Assembly: GCA_026394015.1 (NCBI GenBank)
Contig: JAPKZA010000231.1
Coordinates: forward strand, 10,626-74,625
Direction of reading: 5' to 3'
Origin: Acidobacteriota bacterium
GTDB lineage: Bacteria; Acidobacteriota; Terriglobia; Bryobacterales; Bryobacteraceae
DNA: 64,000 nucleotides
Part shown: positions 40,487 through 49,180 of the stretch, piece after piece
Layout: each line of letters begins with the position of its first letter
Position numbering within the stretch: the first letter of the stretch is position 1
The notes under the pieces: model-generated
The model's database searches: none
What the model saw: the letters and a program-made list of their open reading frames with translations, nothing else
What the model was told of the DNA's origin: nothing
Made by a program: the position numbers and the translations under genes

Positions 40487-41584
40487 GCGGGTAGGGAAGA
40501 TGGGCGGGCGGACCGAACCCGCCGGCCAACCGCAGAGGTGCTCGAGGGCCGGGCCGCAGATGCGTCCCTGACAAGGTCCCATGCCGCATCGGGTTTGGAG
40601 CTTGGCGGAGCGCCAGTCGCGCTGCTGCCAGACCGCGCCGAAGGGGACGTCCTCGCAGCGGCAGACGATGGTATCGGGCGTGGCGAGGCTACTGAGTTCG
40701 GAACGGAGCCGGAAGGCTTGGTCGATGCGGCGATCGAAGCGGAGGGCGCGGTCGCGGGCGGGGTAAAGGGGGCGAGCGCGTTCGAGATCGAAGCCGGCGA
40801 TTTGGCCTTCGAGGATGGAACGATCGACGCTGCCGGCCCCGGCCCAGTAAATATGGGGAATGGTCGTGCGCTGCTTGGAATCGGTGACGACTTGGCCCGC
40901 GTCAATGGCGCAGCCGAGGAGGGCGGGGAGTTCGGTATTGGCGACGAGCCCGAAGCCGCAGGCGACGTAATCGCAGGGGATTTTGCCGTGGCCCTGAATG
41001 GTGACCGAGCCGGCATCGGCGCGGATGGGCCAGGCGTCGGCGCGATAGCGGAGCCCCCAGCCGAGTTGGGCGGCTTGGATAAGCTTGGCAGGTTCGCGCC
41101 AGAGTTCGCGGGTGAACTGGGCGATGCGGGCGAAGGGGGCCTGTTCGGCGATGAGCACGACCTTGGCGCCGCGCTTGCGGAGATAGGCGCCGACGGCGAG
41201 CAGGAGCGGCCCGGTGCCCGTGATGACCACCCGCTTGCCGGCGATGGGCAGGCCGCTTTTGACCATGGCTTGGAGGCCGCCGGCGCCGAGGACGTGCGGG
41301 AGCGTCCAGCCGGGGAAAGGCAGGAAGCGCTCGCGGGTGCCGGTGGCCAGGATGAGGCGGTCGGCGGTGGGGATCTGCGTCGCCGAATGAATCTGGACTC
41401 CGGTGCGGACGGTGATGCGGGGGTCGAGGAAGCGGTGATACGCCTTGGGAATTGCGCCGCGCCAGATCTGGCCGCCGAGGGCGGGATTGTCATCGAGGAG
41501 CGTGACCTGGTCGCCCGCTTGGACGGCGGCCCAGGCGGCGGCGAGGCCGGCGGGGCCGCCGCCAATCACGAGTGTGCTAGGCAT
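40457..41584 (-). CDS. D-hydroxyproline dehydrogenase-type FAD/NAD oxidoreductase subunit (alpha-like)
   Basis: 375 residues. A Rossmann FAD motif is at the N-terminus (LVIGGGPAGLAAAWAA), a second nucleotide-binding motif is in RVVITGTGPLLLAVGAYL, and the C-terminus carries a BFD-like [2Fe-2S] cluster site with four cysteines in VCRCEDV and CGMGPCQGRIC. This plan matches the alpha subunit of heterotrimeric D-hydroxyproline dehydrogenase and of related opine or sarcosine oxidases. With the two downstream-overlapping neighbours (2Fe-2S and DAO-type subunits) it should oxidise cis-4-hydroxy-D-proline to a pyrroline carboxylate. Confidence 0.85.
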   Translation of the reverse strand: MPSTLVIGGGPAGLAAAWAAVQAGDQVTLLDDNPALGGQIWRGAIPKAYHRFLDPRITVRTGVQIHSATQIPTADRLILATGTRERFLPFPGWTLPHVLGAGGLQAMVKSGLPIAGKRVVITGTGPLLLAVGAYLRKRGAKVVLIAEQAPFARIAQFTRELWREPAKLIQAAQLGWGLRYRADAWPIRADAGSVTIQGHGKIPCDYVACGFGLVANTELPALLGCAIDAGQVVTDSKQRTTIPHIYWAGAGSVDRSILEGQIAGFDLERARPLYPARDRALRFDRRIDQAFRLRSELSSLATPDTIVCRCEDVPFGAVWQQRDWRSAKLQTRCGMGPCQGRICGPALEHLCGWPAGSVRPPIFPTRLENLLDERR

Positions 41585-41813
41585 CGGTTGCGACCTCCAT
41601 GCCGGGAGCGCAAAGGGTTTGGCAACTGCGTTCGTGGGGGTGGCCGTTGAGGGTGACGCGGCATTCCATGCAGATGCCCATACCGCAGAGGGGGCCGCGG
41701 ATTTCGCCGGTGACGGAGCGGCGAAAGCCGGGTTGGACGGTCATGACGGCGGCGGCTACGGTGGTTCCCGCGGCGACCTGAAGCGATTGGCCGTTGATCC
41801 TGATGGCGATCAT
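41577..41813 (-). CDS. [2Fe-2S]-binding subunit of D-hydroxyproline dehydrogenase (gamma-like)
   Basis: 78 residues of a plant-type [2Fe-2S] ferredoxin-like protein. The Cys residues of GPLCGMGICMECRV and RSCQTLC fit the C-x4-C-x2-C...C spacing. Small proteins of this size form the gamma subunit of the hydroxyproline dehydrogenase and sarcosine-oxidase-like complexes. It overlaps the beta gene by four bases and the alpha gene by eight bases, so the three are translated together. Confidence 0.85.
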   Translation of the reverse strand: MIAIRINGQSLQVAAGTTVAAAVMTVQPGFRRSVTGEIRGPLCGMGICMECRVTLNGHPHERSCQTLCAPGMEVATDA

Positions 41814-42871
41814 GCGAAGCGCTCCGGTAGATACGGCTCGCAGGGGATGGCCGGGGGCTGGCCGATGTAGCGATCGGCCAGGAGGCGGGCGGTGCCGAGG
41901 GAGGTCGTGATGCCAAGCCCTTCGTGGCCGGCGGCGACCCAGACGCGGTCGGAATACGGGCCGATGAGCGGCAGGCTGTCCGGGGTGGCGGCACGGAAGC
42001 CGGTCCAGGTGCGGATGACTTGGAGGTCGACGAGGCGGGGCATGTACTCGACGGCGCGGCGGAGCATGCGGGAGAGCAGTTCGGGGCGGACTTCGGCCGA
42101 GTCGTCGCCGTATTGGCGAGAGCTGCCGATGAGGAGTTGGCCGGTGGAGCGGGGTTGGACGTTGAAGGCGACGCTTTCGTTCGCATGGCCGTGGGCGCTT
42201 TTGAGATAGCCGAGCTCGACGAGTTGATGGTGCAGAAAGCCGGGGTAGCGATCGGTGATGGCGAGGTGGCCCTTGCGCGGCTTGACGGGGAGGTTGGGGA
42301 GCAGGCGGGTGATGCCGGTGCCGCAGGCGAGGATGGTGAGCCCGGCGGAGACCGGGGTGCCGTCGGCGAGGCGGGCGCCGTCATGGGTGAGGGCTTCGAT
42401 GGCGGTGTAGCGAACGGGGGAGAGGCGGAGGAGCCAAGCGGCGGCGCAGGGGGCGTACAGGACGCTGTCTCCTGACACGAGCAGGCCGCCGGCGAGGCCG
42501 GGGCGGAGTTCGGGCTCGGCTTCGTAGAGGGCTTGGGAATCGAGGATTTCGCTGGCGGGGTAGAGGGAGTGTTTGCGATGGACCTCGGCCATCTCTTCAG
42601 CGTCGGCGGCGACCCAGAGGGTTCCGCGATGTTCGCGTTCGACGTTGGGGGGGAGGGGGAGGGCGTCCCAGAGGTGGCGAGAGTATTCGGTGAGGGCGAG
42701 TTGGGCGGGGGAATCGTCCATCACGACGACATGGCCCATTCCGGCGGCCGTGGCGCCGCCGCCGACGATTTCTGGCTCAACGACAAGGCACTTGGCTCCG
42801 GCCTCGCGGAGGGCCGCTGCAATCGCAGCGCCGACGATTCCAGCGCCGGCGATGAGCACGTCCGTCGTCAA
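41810..42871 (-). CDS. D-hydroxyproline dehydrogenase-type FAD subunit (DAO family, beta-like)
   Basis: 353 residues from a TTG whose last two bases begin the TGA of the epimerase gene (TTGA overlap). The protein opens [20 protein letters not shown], a DAO-type FAD Rossmann motif, and has the typical [10 protein letters not shown] loop, [12 protein letters not shown] strand and C-terminal [18 protein letters not shown] segment. It is the catalytic subunit that would oxidise D-hydroxyproline. The TTG start is supported by the fit to the family N-terminus and by coupling to the gene before it; the frame is open far upstream but has no family similarity there. Confidence 0.88.
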   Translation of the reverse strand: MTTDVLIAGAGIVGAAIAAALREAGAKCLVVEPEIVGGGATAAGMGHVVVMDDSPAQLALTEYSRHLWDALPLPPNVEREHRGTLWVAADAEEMAEVHRKHSLYPASEILDSQALYEAEPELRPGLAGGLLVSGDSVLYAPCAAAWLLRLSPVRYTAIEALTHDGARLADGTPVSAGLTILACGTGITRLLPNLPVKPRKGHLAITDRYPGFLHHQLVELGYLKSAHGHANESVAFNVQPRSTGQLLIGSSRQYGDDSAEVRPELLSRMLRRAVEYMPRLVDLQVIRTWTGFRAATPDSLPLIGPYSDRVWVAAGHEGLGITTSLGTARLLADRYIGQPPAIPCEPYLPERFA

Positions 42872-43755
42872 GGTTGGAAGCCCCAGGCGAACGGGTCCTG
42901 CTCGTCGATCAGGAGTTTGGCTTCGGCGGTGATGGAGGCGGTGCCGGTAATGGTGGGCAGGATGCGGTCGCCGTCCCAGGTGTAGGTGGCTTGGAACTGG
43001 CTGCCGATGATGCTTTCCTGGACCCAGACTTCGCCGGGGGCGAGGTGGCCGTCGGCGGCGAGGCAGGCGAGTTTGGCGCTCGTGCCGGTGCCGCAGGGGG
43101 AGCGGTCGTAGGCTTTGCCGGGGCAGAGGACGAAGTTTTTGTTGCCGGCGTAGAGTTCGATGTGATCGACCTCGGGGTAGCCTTGGGCGTTGACGGCCTG
43201 GCGGACGGCCCAGGAGTAGGCGGTCAGGGTTTCGATGTCGGCGAGGCCGGGGTAGGGGGTGAGGAAGAACCAGTTGCCGCCCCAGGCGATGTCGCCGTGG
43301 ACGGCACCGTGGCCGGGGACGTTGATCACGGCTTGCGCCGAGCGATAGCTGGGGACGTTGGCGATCGAGACCGAGCCATCGGCGTTGAGGGTCGCGGCGA
43401 TTTCGCCGACGGGGGTTTCTATACGATGTTCGCCGGGGCCGATGCGACCCAGGTGCGCCAGGGTGACGATGAGGCCGATGGTGCCGTGGCCGCACATGCC
43501 GAGGTAGCCGACGTTATTGAAGAAAATTACGCCGGCGGCGCAGGCGGGGTCCACGGGTTCGCACAGCAGGGCGCCGACCAGGACGTCCGAGCCGCGGGGT
43601 TCGTTGACGACGGCGGAGCGGAAACGGTCGTGGTGGTCGCGGAACATCGCGAGGCGCTCGGCCATGGAGCCGGGGCCAAGCTCCGGCCCACCCGCGATGA
43701 TGATGCGGGTGGGCTCGCCGCCGGTATGGGAGTCGACTACCTCAATCGCGCGCAT
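42868..43755 (-). CDS. 4-Hydroxyproline 2-epimerase (proline racemase family)
   Basis: 295 residues of the PLP-independent proline racemase fold. Both catalytic cysteines are present: Cys88 in [11 protein letters not shown] and Cys221 in [11 protein letters not shown]. That pair marks hydroxyproline epimerases and racemases, while the related 3-hydroxyproline dehydratases have Thr or Ser at the second site. The start [17 protein letters not shown] is typical. It converts trans-4-hydroxy-L-proline to cis-4-hydroxy-D-proline, which fits the dehydrogenase subunits just downstream. It overlaps the upstream gene by 14 bases. Confidence 0.93.
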   Translation of the reverse strand: MRAIEVVDSHTGGEPTRIIIAGGPELGPGSMAERLAMFRDHHDRFRSAVVNEPRGSDVLVGALLCEPVDPACAAGVIFFNNVGYLGMCGHGTIGLIVTLAHLGRIGPGEHRIETPVGEIAATLNADGSVSIANVPSYRSAQAVINVPGHGAVHGDIAWGGNWFFLTPYPGLADIETLTAYSWAVRQAVNAQGYPEVDHIELYAGNKNFVLCPGKAYDRSPCGTGTSAKLACLAADGHLAPGEVWVQESIIGSQFQATYTWDGDRILPTITGTASITAEAKLLIDEQDPFAWGFQP

Positions 43756-44656
43756 AGCCGCTGAGGTCGGGCCGATTGGCGAGAGCGTGACGGATGATGC
43801 CGAGCACCTCTTCGCGTTCCGCGCCGGTGATGACGAGGCGGGGCGGGCGGGTCAACTCCGAGCCGAGGCCGACTTCGGCCATGCAGAGCTTGATGTACTG
43901 GACGAGCTTGATTTTGGTATCGAGGTGGAGGAGCGGGGTATACCAGCGATAGAGTTCGCGGGCTTCGGCCCAGCGGCCAGCCGTGGCCAATTGCCAGAGG
44001 ACGCGGTTCTCGTCGGGGAAGGCGTTGACGAGACCGGAGACCCAGCCTTCCGCGCCGAGCAGAGCGCTTTCGAGGACGAGGTCGTCGACGCCGCTGAACA
44101 GGATGAACCGGTTGCCGACGGTGTTACGCAGATCGGTGATCCGGCGGACGTTGTCCGACGATTCTTTGATGGCGACGATGGTGGGTTCTTCGGCGAGTTC
44201 GACGAACGCGTCCGGCGGCATATCGACGTAGTAGGCCGGCGGATTGTTGTAGATCATGACGGGCAGGCCACTGGCCTGGGCGACGGTGCGAAAGTGGGCG
44301 ATGGCCTCGCGCCGGTCCGCCTTATAGATCATGGCCGGGAGGACCATAAGACCGTCGAGACCGATCTTTTCGCAATCCCGGGCGAAGCGGGCGGCGACCA
44401 GGGTCGTGTTTTCGGCGACCCCGGAAAGCACGGGGATGCGCCCTTTGACGACCGCGTTGAGCTCGCGGAGAATCAGAAGCTTCTCTTCGTATTCGTGGGC
44501 GGTGTTTTCGCCGACGCTGCCAAGGAGGATCACGCCGTGAATGCCGGCGGCGATCATCTTTTCGAGGTGCGCGGCGGTGGCTTCAAGGTCAACCGAGAAG
44601 TCGTCGCGGTATTGAGTTGTCAGCGCCGGGTAGACGCCATGCCAGTTCACTTTCAT
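43742..44656 (-). CDS. DapA-family lyase, candidate 1-pyrroline-4-hydroxy-2-carboxylate deaminase
   Basis: 304 residues of the dihydrodipicolinate synthase/N-acetylneuraminate lyase TIM barrel. The Schiff-base Lys164 is in TIVAIKESS and the catalytic Tyr136 in [21 protein letters not shown] is the substrate-carboxylate loop. In hydroxyproline catabolism a member of this family deaminates pyrroline-4-hydroxy-2-carboxylate to 2-oxoglutarate semialdehyde. The 14-base overlap with the epimerase gene makes that role the best guess. A semialdehyde dehydrogenase is not in the window. Confidence 0.88.
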   Translation of the reverse strand: MKVNWHGVYPALTTQYRDDFSVDLEATAAHLEKMIAAGIHGVILLGSVGENTAHEYEEKLLILRELNAVVKGRIPVLSGVAENTTLVAARFARDCEKIGLDGLMVLPAMIYKADRREAIAHFRTVAQASGLPVMIYNNPPAYYVDMPPDAFVELAEEPTIVAIKESSDNVRRITDLRNTVGNRFILFSGVDDLVLESALLGAEGWVSGLVNAFPDENRVLWQLATAGRWAEARELYRWYTPLLHLDTKIKLVQYIKLCMAEVGLGSELTRPPRLVITGAEREEVLGIIRHALANRPDLSGYARD

Positions 44657-44665
44657 GGATTTTTT

Positions 44666-46681
44666 CTAGAGCCACTCCGCATGATTTTTTGTATCGAGTT
44701 CGAACGTGCCGCTGTGGGGCAGGGCTTCCATCGGGAGGCCGGACTGCCAAAGCGAAACCTGGAATTTCGCTACCGCCTCTGGCTTGACGCCGAGGTCGGC
44801 GAGATTGATGGAGAGTTCGAGGATGCGACCGGCGACGAATTTGTCGTGGGCCGAGCGGACCTCAGTATCGTCTGATTTTACGCGAACTTCGAGATGGGCG
44901 AAGTCAGGGAGGGGGTCGAAGTCGAGGCGGAGAAAAAGTTGGGAGCCATTCGTGCCGTAAAAAAGTTCGGAGAGGCCTCCGCGGCCGCCGTGCATCGCTC
45001 CCTGGCGCTGGTCGACGCGGTACTCCCCGGCGCCCATCCATTCGAAATAGCTGCTAATTTCGCCGTCGATCCTGGGCTGGATCGGCCCGGTGGCGCTGCG
45101 GTGGTGTTCGGCGATGGCCGTTTTGAGAATCGGCCGGGAGAGCTCTTCGGGCGGGCTCTGATCCAGGGCCCGATAGACGTTGGCGAGGTGGTCGCGGTAG
45201 AGCTGATCGAACTCAATGCGATTGGCGGAATCGTGCTCGGGGCCGTACCACCAGCACCAGTCGCTGCCTTCGGAAATCAGCAGCTCTTCATAGGCCAGCG
45301 CTCGCTTTTCGGGTGAGACGGTGGTGGCGTAGAGATCGTAGGCTTGCCGGGCGCGGAGGAGATACTCCCAGGCGCGATTGTCCTCTTCGGCTCCGATCCA
45401 GATATCGAAATTGGAGTTGATCCAGGAGCCGGGGAAGATGTGGTCGATGGTTTGGGCCGCGTGGCGGGCGATGCCTTCGCTGACGGTGACGGACTGCATC
45501 TGCGGGTCCGCAACAATGCGGGCGTAGAGATGACGAAGGAACTCGCGACCGCTTTCGGGGAAATACTCCCAGGCGTTTTCGCCGTCGAGGATGATGGGGA
45601 CGAGCGAATCCCGCCCGCCGCAGTTTTCGCGAATGCGGCCGAGGAAGTGGTCGGCGGCTTCTTCGGCGCCCATCTTCGAATAGACGAAGCCGACGAGATC
45701 GCTCAGGTAGTGATCGCGGAACAGGGCGTGCATCTGGCGGCCATCGTGGCTCCAGAGATAGGGGCGGTAGGTTTCCGCGGCCCCGGCCGGGCCGCCGAGG
45801 GTGCGCGAGAGGACCCCGTTATCAGTAGCGAACCATTTGAAGCCGGCGTCGGCGGCGAGCACCAGGGCTTCATCGGAGACAGAACCTTCGGAGGGCCAGA
45901 GGCCGGCGGGGGTAATGTTCAGCCGCTTTTGCATGTAGTCGCGGGCGGTGCGCAACTGATGGCGGGCGTCTTCGGGATAGCGAAAGCGGGTGGGCAGGGG
46001 GACGTGCGGGTGGGAGATGCCGGCGATGTCAGAGTCGCAAAGCAGCGGCAGGATGGGGTGGTAGTAAGGCGTCGTCGAAACTTCGATTTGGCCGGTGGCG
46101 GCGAACTTCTCGTAGACCGGCAAGACGTGGCCGAGGATTTCGAGTTGTTTGCGCCCCATCAGCTTTTGGTCGGCCAGGGAGTAGCCGCGGCCCTTAGCGA
46201 CGAGGGCTTTGATTTCGGGGTCGCTGGCCAGAAAGATTTCGTCGAACCAGGCGACTTGGGAGAGGATTTGGAGATCGCGGAAATCCTGCGGGCCGAAGTA
46301 GCGGCCGGCCTTGAGATGGAGTTCGTACAGCTCTCCATAGCGCGGATACCGGTAGACCATGTGGGCTACGTTGGCCTGGAAGAAGTACTTGAGCAGGAAC
46401 TGTTGTTCGGGCTCGGTGAGCTCCTCGGCGGGCTTCAGAGCAAGGCGCAGAAAACCGTCCTGTGCCGCGCCGGAGGCGTACTCATCGAGCTGCGCGATCA
46501 TGGACGGAACGACGTTGAAGGTCTGATGGATGCTGGGGAATTCCTCCAGAATCTGCACCATGCCGTAGTAGTCCTTGAGGCCGTGCATACGGGTCCAGGG
46601 AAGCTTGTACTCCCCGGTGACCAGATCCTTGTAAAAGGGCTGGTGCATGTGCCAAACGAAGCAAAGATCGATACGGGCCAT
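44666..46681 (-). CDS. Glycoside hydrolase family 57 protein
   Basis: 671 residues. The N-terminal LCFVWHMHQPFYKDL is the GH57 opening motif. The catalytic nucleophile is Glu265 in GLWPSEGSVSDE, and the acid/base is Asp366 in PIILDGENAWEYF. A C-terminal beta-sandwich (residues about 500-671) follows the barrel and helical region. GH57 enzymes act on alpha-glucans as amylases, branching enzymes or amylopullulanases. No signal peptide is seen, so it is probably intracellular and acts on glycogen or maltodextrins. The ATG at 46681 is used; a TTG one codon earlier is also open. Confidence 0.92.
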   Translation of the reverse strand: MARIDLCFVWHMHQPFYKDLVTGEYKLPWTRMHGLKDYYGMVQILEEFPSIHQTFNVVPSMIAQLDEYASGAAQDGFLRLALKPAEELTEPEQQFLLKYFFQANVAHMVYRYPRYGELYELHLKAGRYFGPQDFRDLQILSQVAWFDEIFLASDPEIKALVAKGRGYSLADQKLMGRKQLEILGHVLPVYEKFAATGQIEVSTTPYYHPILPLLCDSDIAGISHPHVPLPTRFRYPEDARHQLRTARDYMQKRLNITPAGLWPSEGSVSDEALVLAADAGFKWFATDNGVLSRTLGGPAGAAETYRPYLWSHDGRQMHALFRDHYLSDLVGFVYSKMGAEEAADHFLGRIRENCGGRDSLVPIILDGENAWEYFPESGREFLRHLYARIVADPQMQSVTVSEGIARHAAQTIDHIFPGSWINSNFDIWIGAEEDNRAWEYLLRARQAYDLYATTVSPEKRALAYEELLISEGSDWCWWYGPEHDSANRIEFDQLYRDHLANVYRALDQSPPEELSRPILKTAIAEHHRSATGPIQPRIDGEISSYFEWMGAGEYRVDQRQGAMHGGRGGLSELFYGTNGSQLFLRLDFDPLPDFAHLEVRVKSDDTEVRSAHDKFVAGRILELSINLADLGVKPEAVAKFQVSLWQSGLPMEALPHSGTFELDTKNHAEWL

Positions 46682-46684
46682 CAA

Positions 46685-49180
46685 TTATCTTCCGAGGTAG
46701 CTGCGGACAGGGACGGGAGGCTTGGTCTTCTTGATCGCCAGCCAGAGGATTTCGTTCAACTCGTCGTCGTCGATCTCGTCGGCTTCGTCGAAGTCCATCC
46801 GGGCGGACCGAGCGGCGAGCGTTCCTTGTCCGGGGTTGCGTTCGTCGAGGGCGTAGCGGGGCTTTTCCGCGGTATAGCCGGCCGTGTTCGGGGTGGCCTG
46901 GAACGCGCCGACCATGGGCCGGGCGCCGCCGTCAAACATGGTCATGGGCCGAAGACCCAGGATGAGCTCGATGGTTCGGAGCATGGAAGTGGTGTTGTAG
47001 AACGTGCTGTCGATTGCACCGCGCTTCGTGTACGGCGAAATCACGAAGGCCGGGGAGCGGTGGGAGTCGACGTGGTCAGGGCCGTTTTGGGCGTCGTCTT
47101 CGATGACGAAGATCGCCATTTTGTCCCAGAATTTGCTCTTGCTGAGGGCTTCGACGATGAGGCCCAGGGCGTAGTCGTTGTCGGCCATATTCGCCAGCGG
47201 GGAGATTTTGCCAGCGGCGAGCCCGCTGGTGTGATCGTTGCCGAGGCGAACCATGGAGAAGTTGGGGAACTTGCCTTCGGCTTCCATGCGGGCGAGGTCG
47301 GCAAGGAATACTTTCGCGCGATCGACGTCTGTGTAGTCCATGTCGAAGCCACGGTAGTTGCGGTTGGTGTGCGGGACGAGCGAGGGGTCGCGCAGCGACT
47401 TCACCTGGGGCGCGGAGGCGGTGACGTCTTTGAGCGGAGCGTTATCGACGTAGTAGCCGTAGTTGCGCAGCGTGAGACCTTTGGCCAGGACGTTGTTCCA
47501 GATGTGCCCGGCGGGCGGTAGAGCGGCCGGTTCGCCGCCTTCATAGTCATAGTGCTTGCGGCGGCCGGCGTAGCTGTTGGGCCACATTTTTTGAACGTAG
47601 TCCGGGGCGATGCCGGCGGTGGTCCAGTTGTGTCCATCGGCGCTGACATCGGCCGAGACGTAGAAGTTGTCGAGCAGGACGAATTCGCGGGCGAGCTTGT
47701 GATGGTTCGGGCTGACCTTCTCCGGGAAGAGGGTGAGCGACGGATCGCCGTTGCCGCGGCCGAGGTCGCCGAGAACCTGATCATAAGTACGGTTCTCCTT
47801 GACGATGTAGAGAACGTGTTTGATGAGCGAAGGGTCGCCGGCGCGGACAGGGATGATGGCCGAGGCCGGGTCGTTGTGTGCGAGTACGAGGCGACGGTCG
47901 TCGTAAGGGGTATTCCGCCGCACTTGAGCGCTCCAACGGTCCAGTTGATCCTCATCAAACGCGTCGATGATGGAGACGGATCCGCGTTGGAGCTTGCCGA
48001 CGTACTGGACGGCGACGTTGCCTTCGTGAACCGGGGCCGGGCGTTGGGTGGGGTTGGGCCCTTTGGGATTCGGGAAGCTGCCGCCACCGCGGCCGTTGAA
48101 GACGAGCAGTTGGTTGTCGATGACGCGGGCGGCGAGCGGGTACCAGCCGGTGGGGATGAAGCCGCGCACGCGGCTGCGGGCCTGGCTGATGTCCGCGACG
48201 GCGACGGCGTTAGCGTCCGAGCACACGACGTAGAGATCCTTCTGGTCGGGGCTGAGCGCCAGCGCGCTGGGGGTCATGCCGGCGGGCTGATTGGGGGAGA
48301 GCGCGACGTTTAAGGACTCAATAGCCGTGGCGGTGTTGCTGTCGCTGACGCCGACCACGGAGACGAGGTTGGTATTGCTGTTCGTGACAAAAATACGGCC
48401 CTTAAACTTGGGCGCATCGCTATCGGCACCTTCGGGTTGGCGGTCGCTCCAGAGCATGTCGGTGGGGTGTTGGCCCGTGCGGACGAGTCCAAGACGGTTG
48501 CCGGTTTCGGCGGCGTAGTGGCCGATGGCGCCGTCGGCCCAATGAGACACGAAGTAGCTCTTGCCGTCCGGATGGAAGAGGATGCGATAGGGGCGGCGGC
48601 CGGTCTTGAGCTTTTCGATAAGGCGACCGGATTGCGGATTGATGACGTGCAGGGCGTCGTGGAAGAGCCCGGCGGCGTAGACCAGACGGCCATCGGGAGA
48701 GACGGCCACGTCGCCGATGAAGTCGGTGTGCTTCCGGTTGGCAGCGGGGACGATAGGAATCGAACGAAGGAGTTTCAGTTGGCCGGCGTTGTCGTCGAAG
48801 CTGAGTTCGTGGACGTTCGCCTGGCTGCCGCCGCCGACGTAGACCATCTTTCCGTTGGGCGTGAACGCGAGGCCGAGCCAGGCGTCGGCTAGCGGTAAGC
48901 GACTTTTTTCGGCCAGGGTTTTAGCGTCGAGTACGACCACTGAAGGCGGGTTGTAGCCACCGTGAAGGACGAGCAGCCAGCGCTTATCAGGCGACAGGGC
49001 GGACGCCATCGGAAAGGTGTCCATCGCCTGTTGGCGGCCGGCGGCTTTGAGCACGGCTCCGCTGTTGAGTAGAAAAGAGCCATCGGGCCGGGGGCCGACA
49101 CGTTCGCCCATTTCGGCCTGGGAGACCAGGAGCACGGCGGCGAGCAGTGTCGCGCTGCCAGCCAGAAGTAGTGTTTTCAT
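46685..49180 (-). CDS. Exported YVTN beta-propeller / phosphoesterase fusion
   Basis: 831 residues with a signal peptide (MKTLLLAGSATLLAAVLLVS). Residues about 50-400 are YVTN/WD-like propeller repeats (SPDGRLVYAAGLFHDALHV, SPDQKDLYVVCSDANAVAV). Residues about 430-760 are a phosphoesterase (phospholipase C-like, alkaline-phosphatase superfamily) domain with KHVLYIVKENRTYDQVLGD, a metal-binding SADGHNW and IEDDAQNGPDHVDSHRSP. The combination is common in Acidobacteria. The substrate is unknown. The ATG overlaps the nadE stop (ATGA), and the GH57 gene follows within three bases. Confidence 0.87.
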   Translation of the reverse strand: MKTLLLAGSATLLAAVLLVSQAEMGERVGPRPDGSFLLNSGAVLKAAGRQQAMDTFPMASALSPDKRWLLVLHGGYNPPSVVVLDAKTLAEKSRLPLADAWLGLAFTPNGKMVYVGGGSQANVHELSFDDNAGQLKLLRSIPIVPAANRKHTDFIGDVAVSPDGRLVYAAGLFHDALHVINPQSGRLIEKLKTGRRPYRILFHPDGKSYFVSHWADGAIGHYAAETGNRLGLVRTGQHPTDMLWSDRQPEGADSDAPKFKGRIFVTNSNTNLVSVVGVSDSNTATAIESLNVALSPNQPAGMTPSALALSPDQKDLYVVCSDANAVAVADISQARSRVRGFIPTGWYPLAARVIDNQLLVFNGRGGGSFPNPKGPNPTQRPAPVHEGNVAVQYVGKLQRGSVSIIDAFDEDQLDRWSAQVRRNTPYDDRRLVLAHNDPASAIIPVRAGDPSLIKHVLYIVKENRTYDQVLGDLGRGNGDPSLTLFPEKVSPNHHKLAREFVLLDNFYVSADVSADGHNWTTAGIAPDYVQKMWPNSYAGRRKHYDYEGGEPAALPPAGHIWNNVLAKGLTLRNYGYYVDNAPLKDVTASAPQVKSLRDPSLVPHTNRNYRGFDMDYTDVDRAKVFLADLARMEAEGKFPNFSMVRLGNDHTSGLAAGKISPLANMADNDYALGLIVEALSKSKFWDKMAIFVIEDDAQNGPDHVDSHRSPAFVISPYTKRGAIDSTFYNTTSMLRTIELILGLRPMTMFDGGARPMVGAFQATPNTAGYTAEKPRYALDERNPGQGTLAARSARMDFDEADEIDDDELNEILWLAIKKTKPPVPVRSYLGR

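Noticed and set aside
42872-43495. Upstream extension of the beta-subunit frame to 561 residues
   Set aside because: The extra part is Arg/Pro/His-rich, lies antisense-free in the epimerase gene's other frame, and has no similarity; the TTG at 42871 fits the family start.
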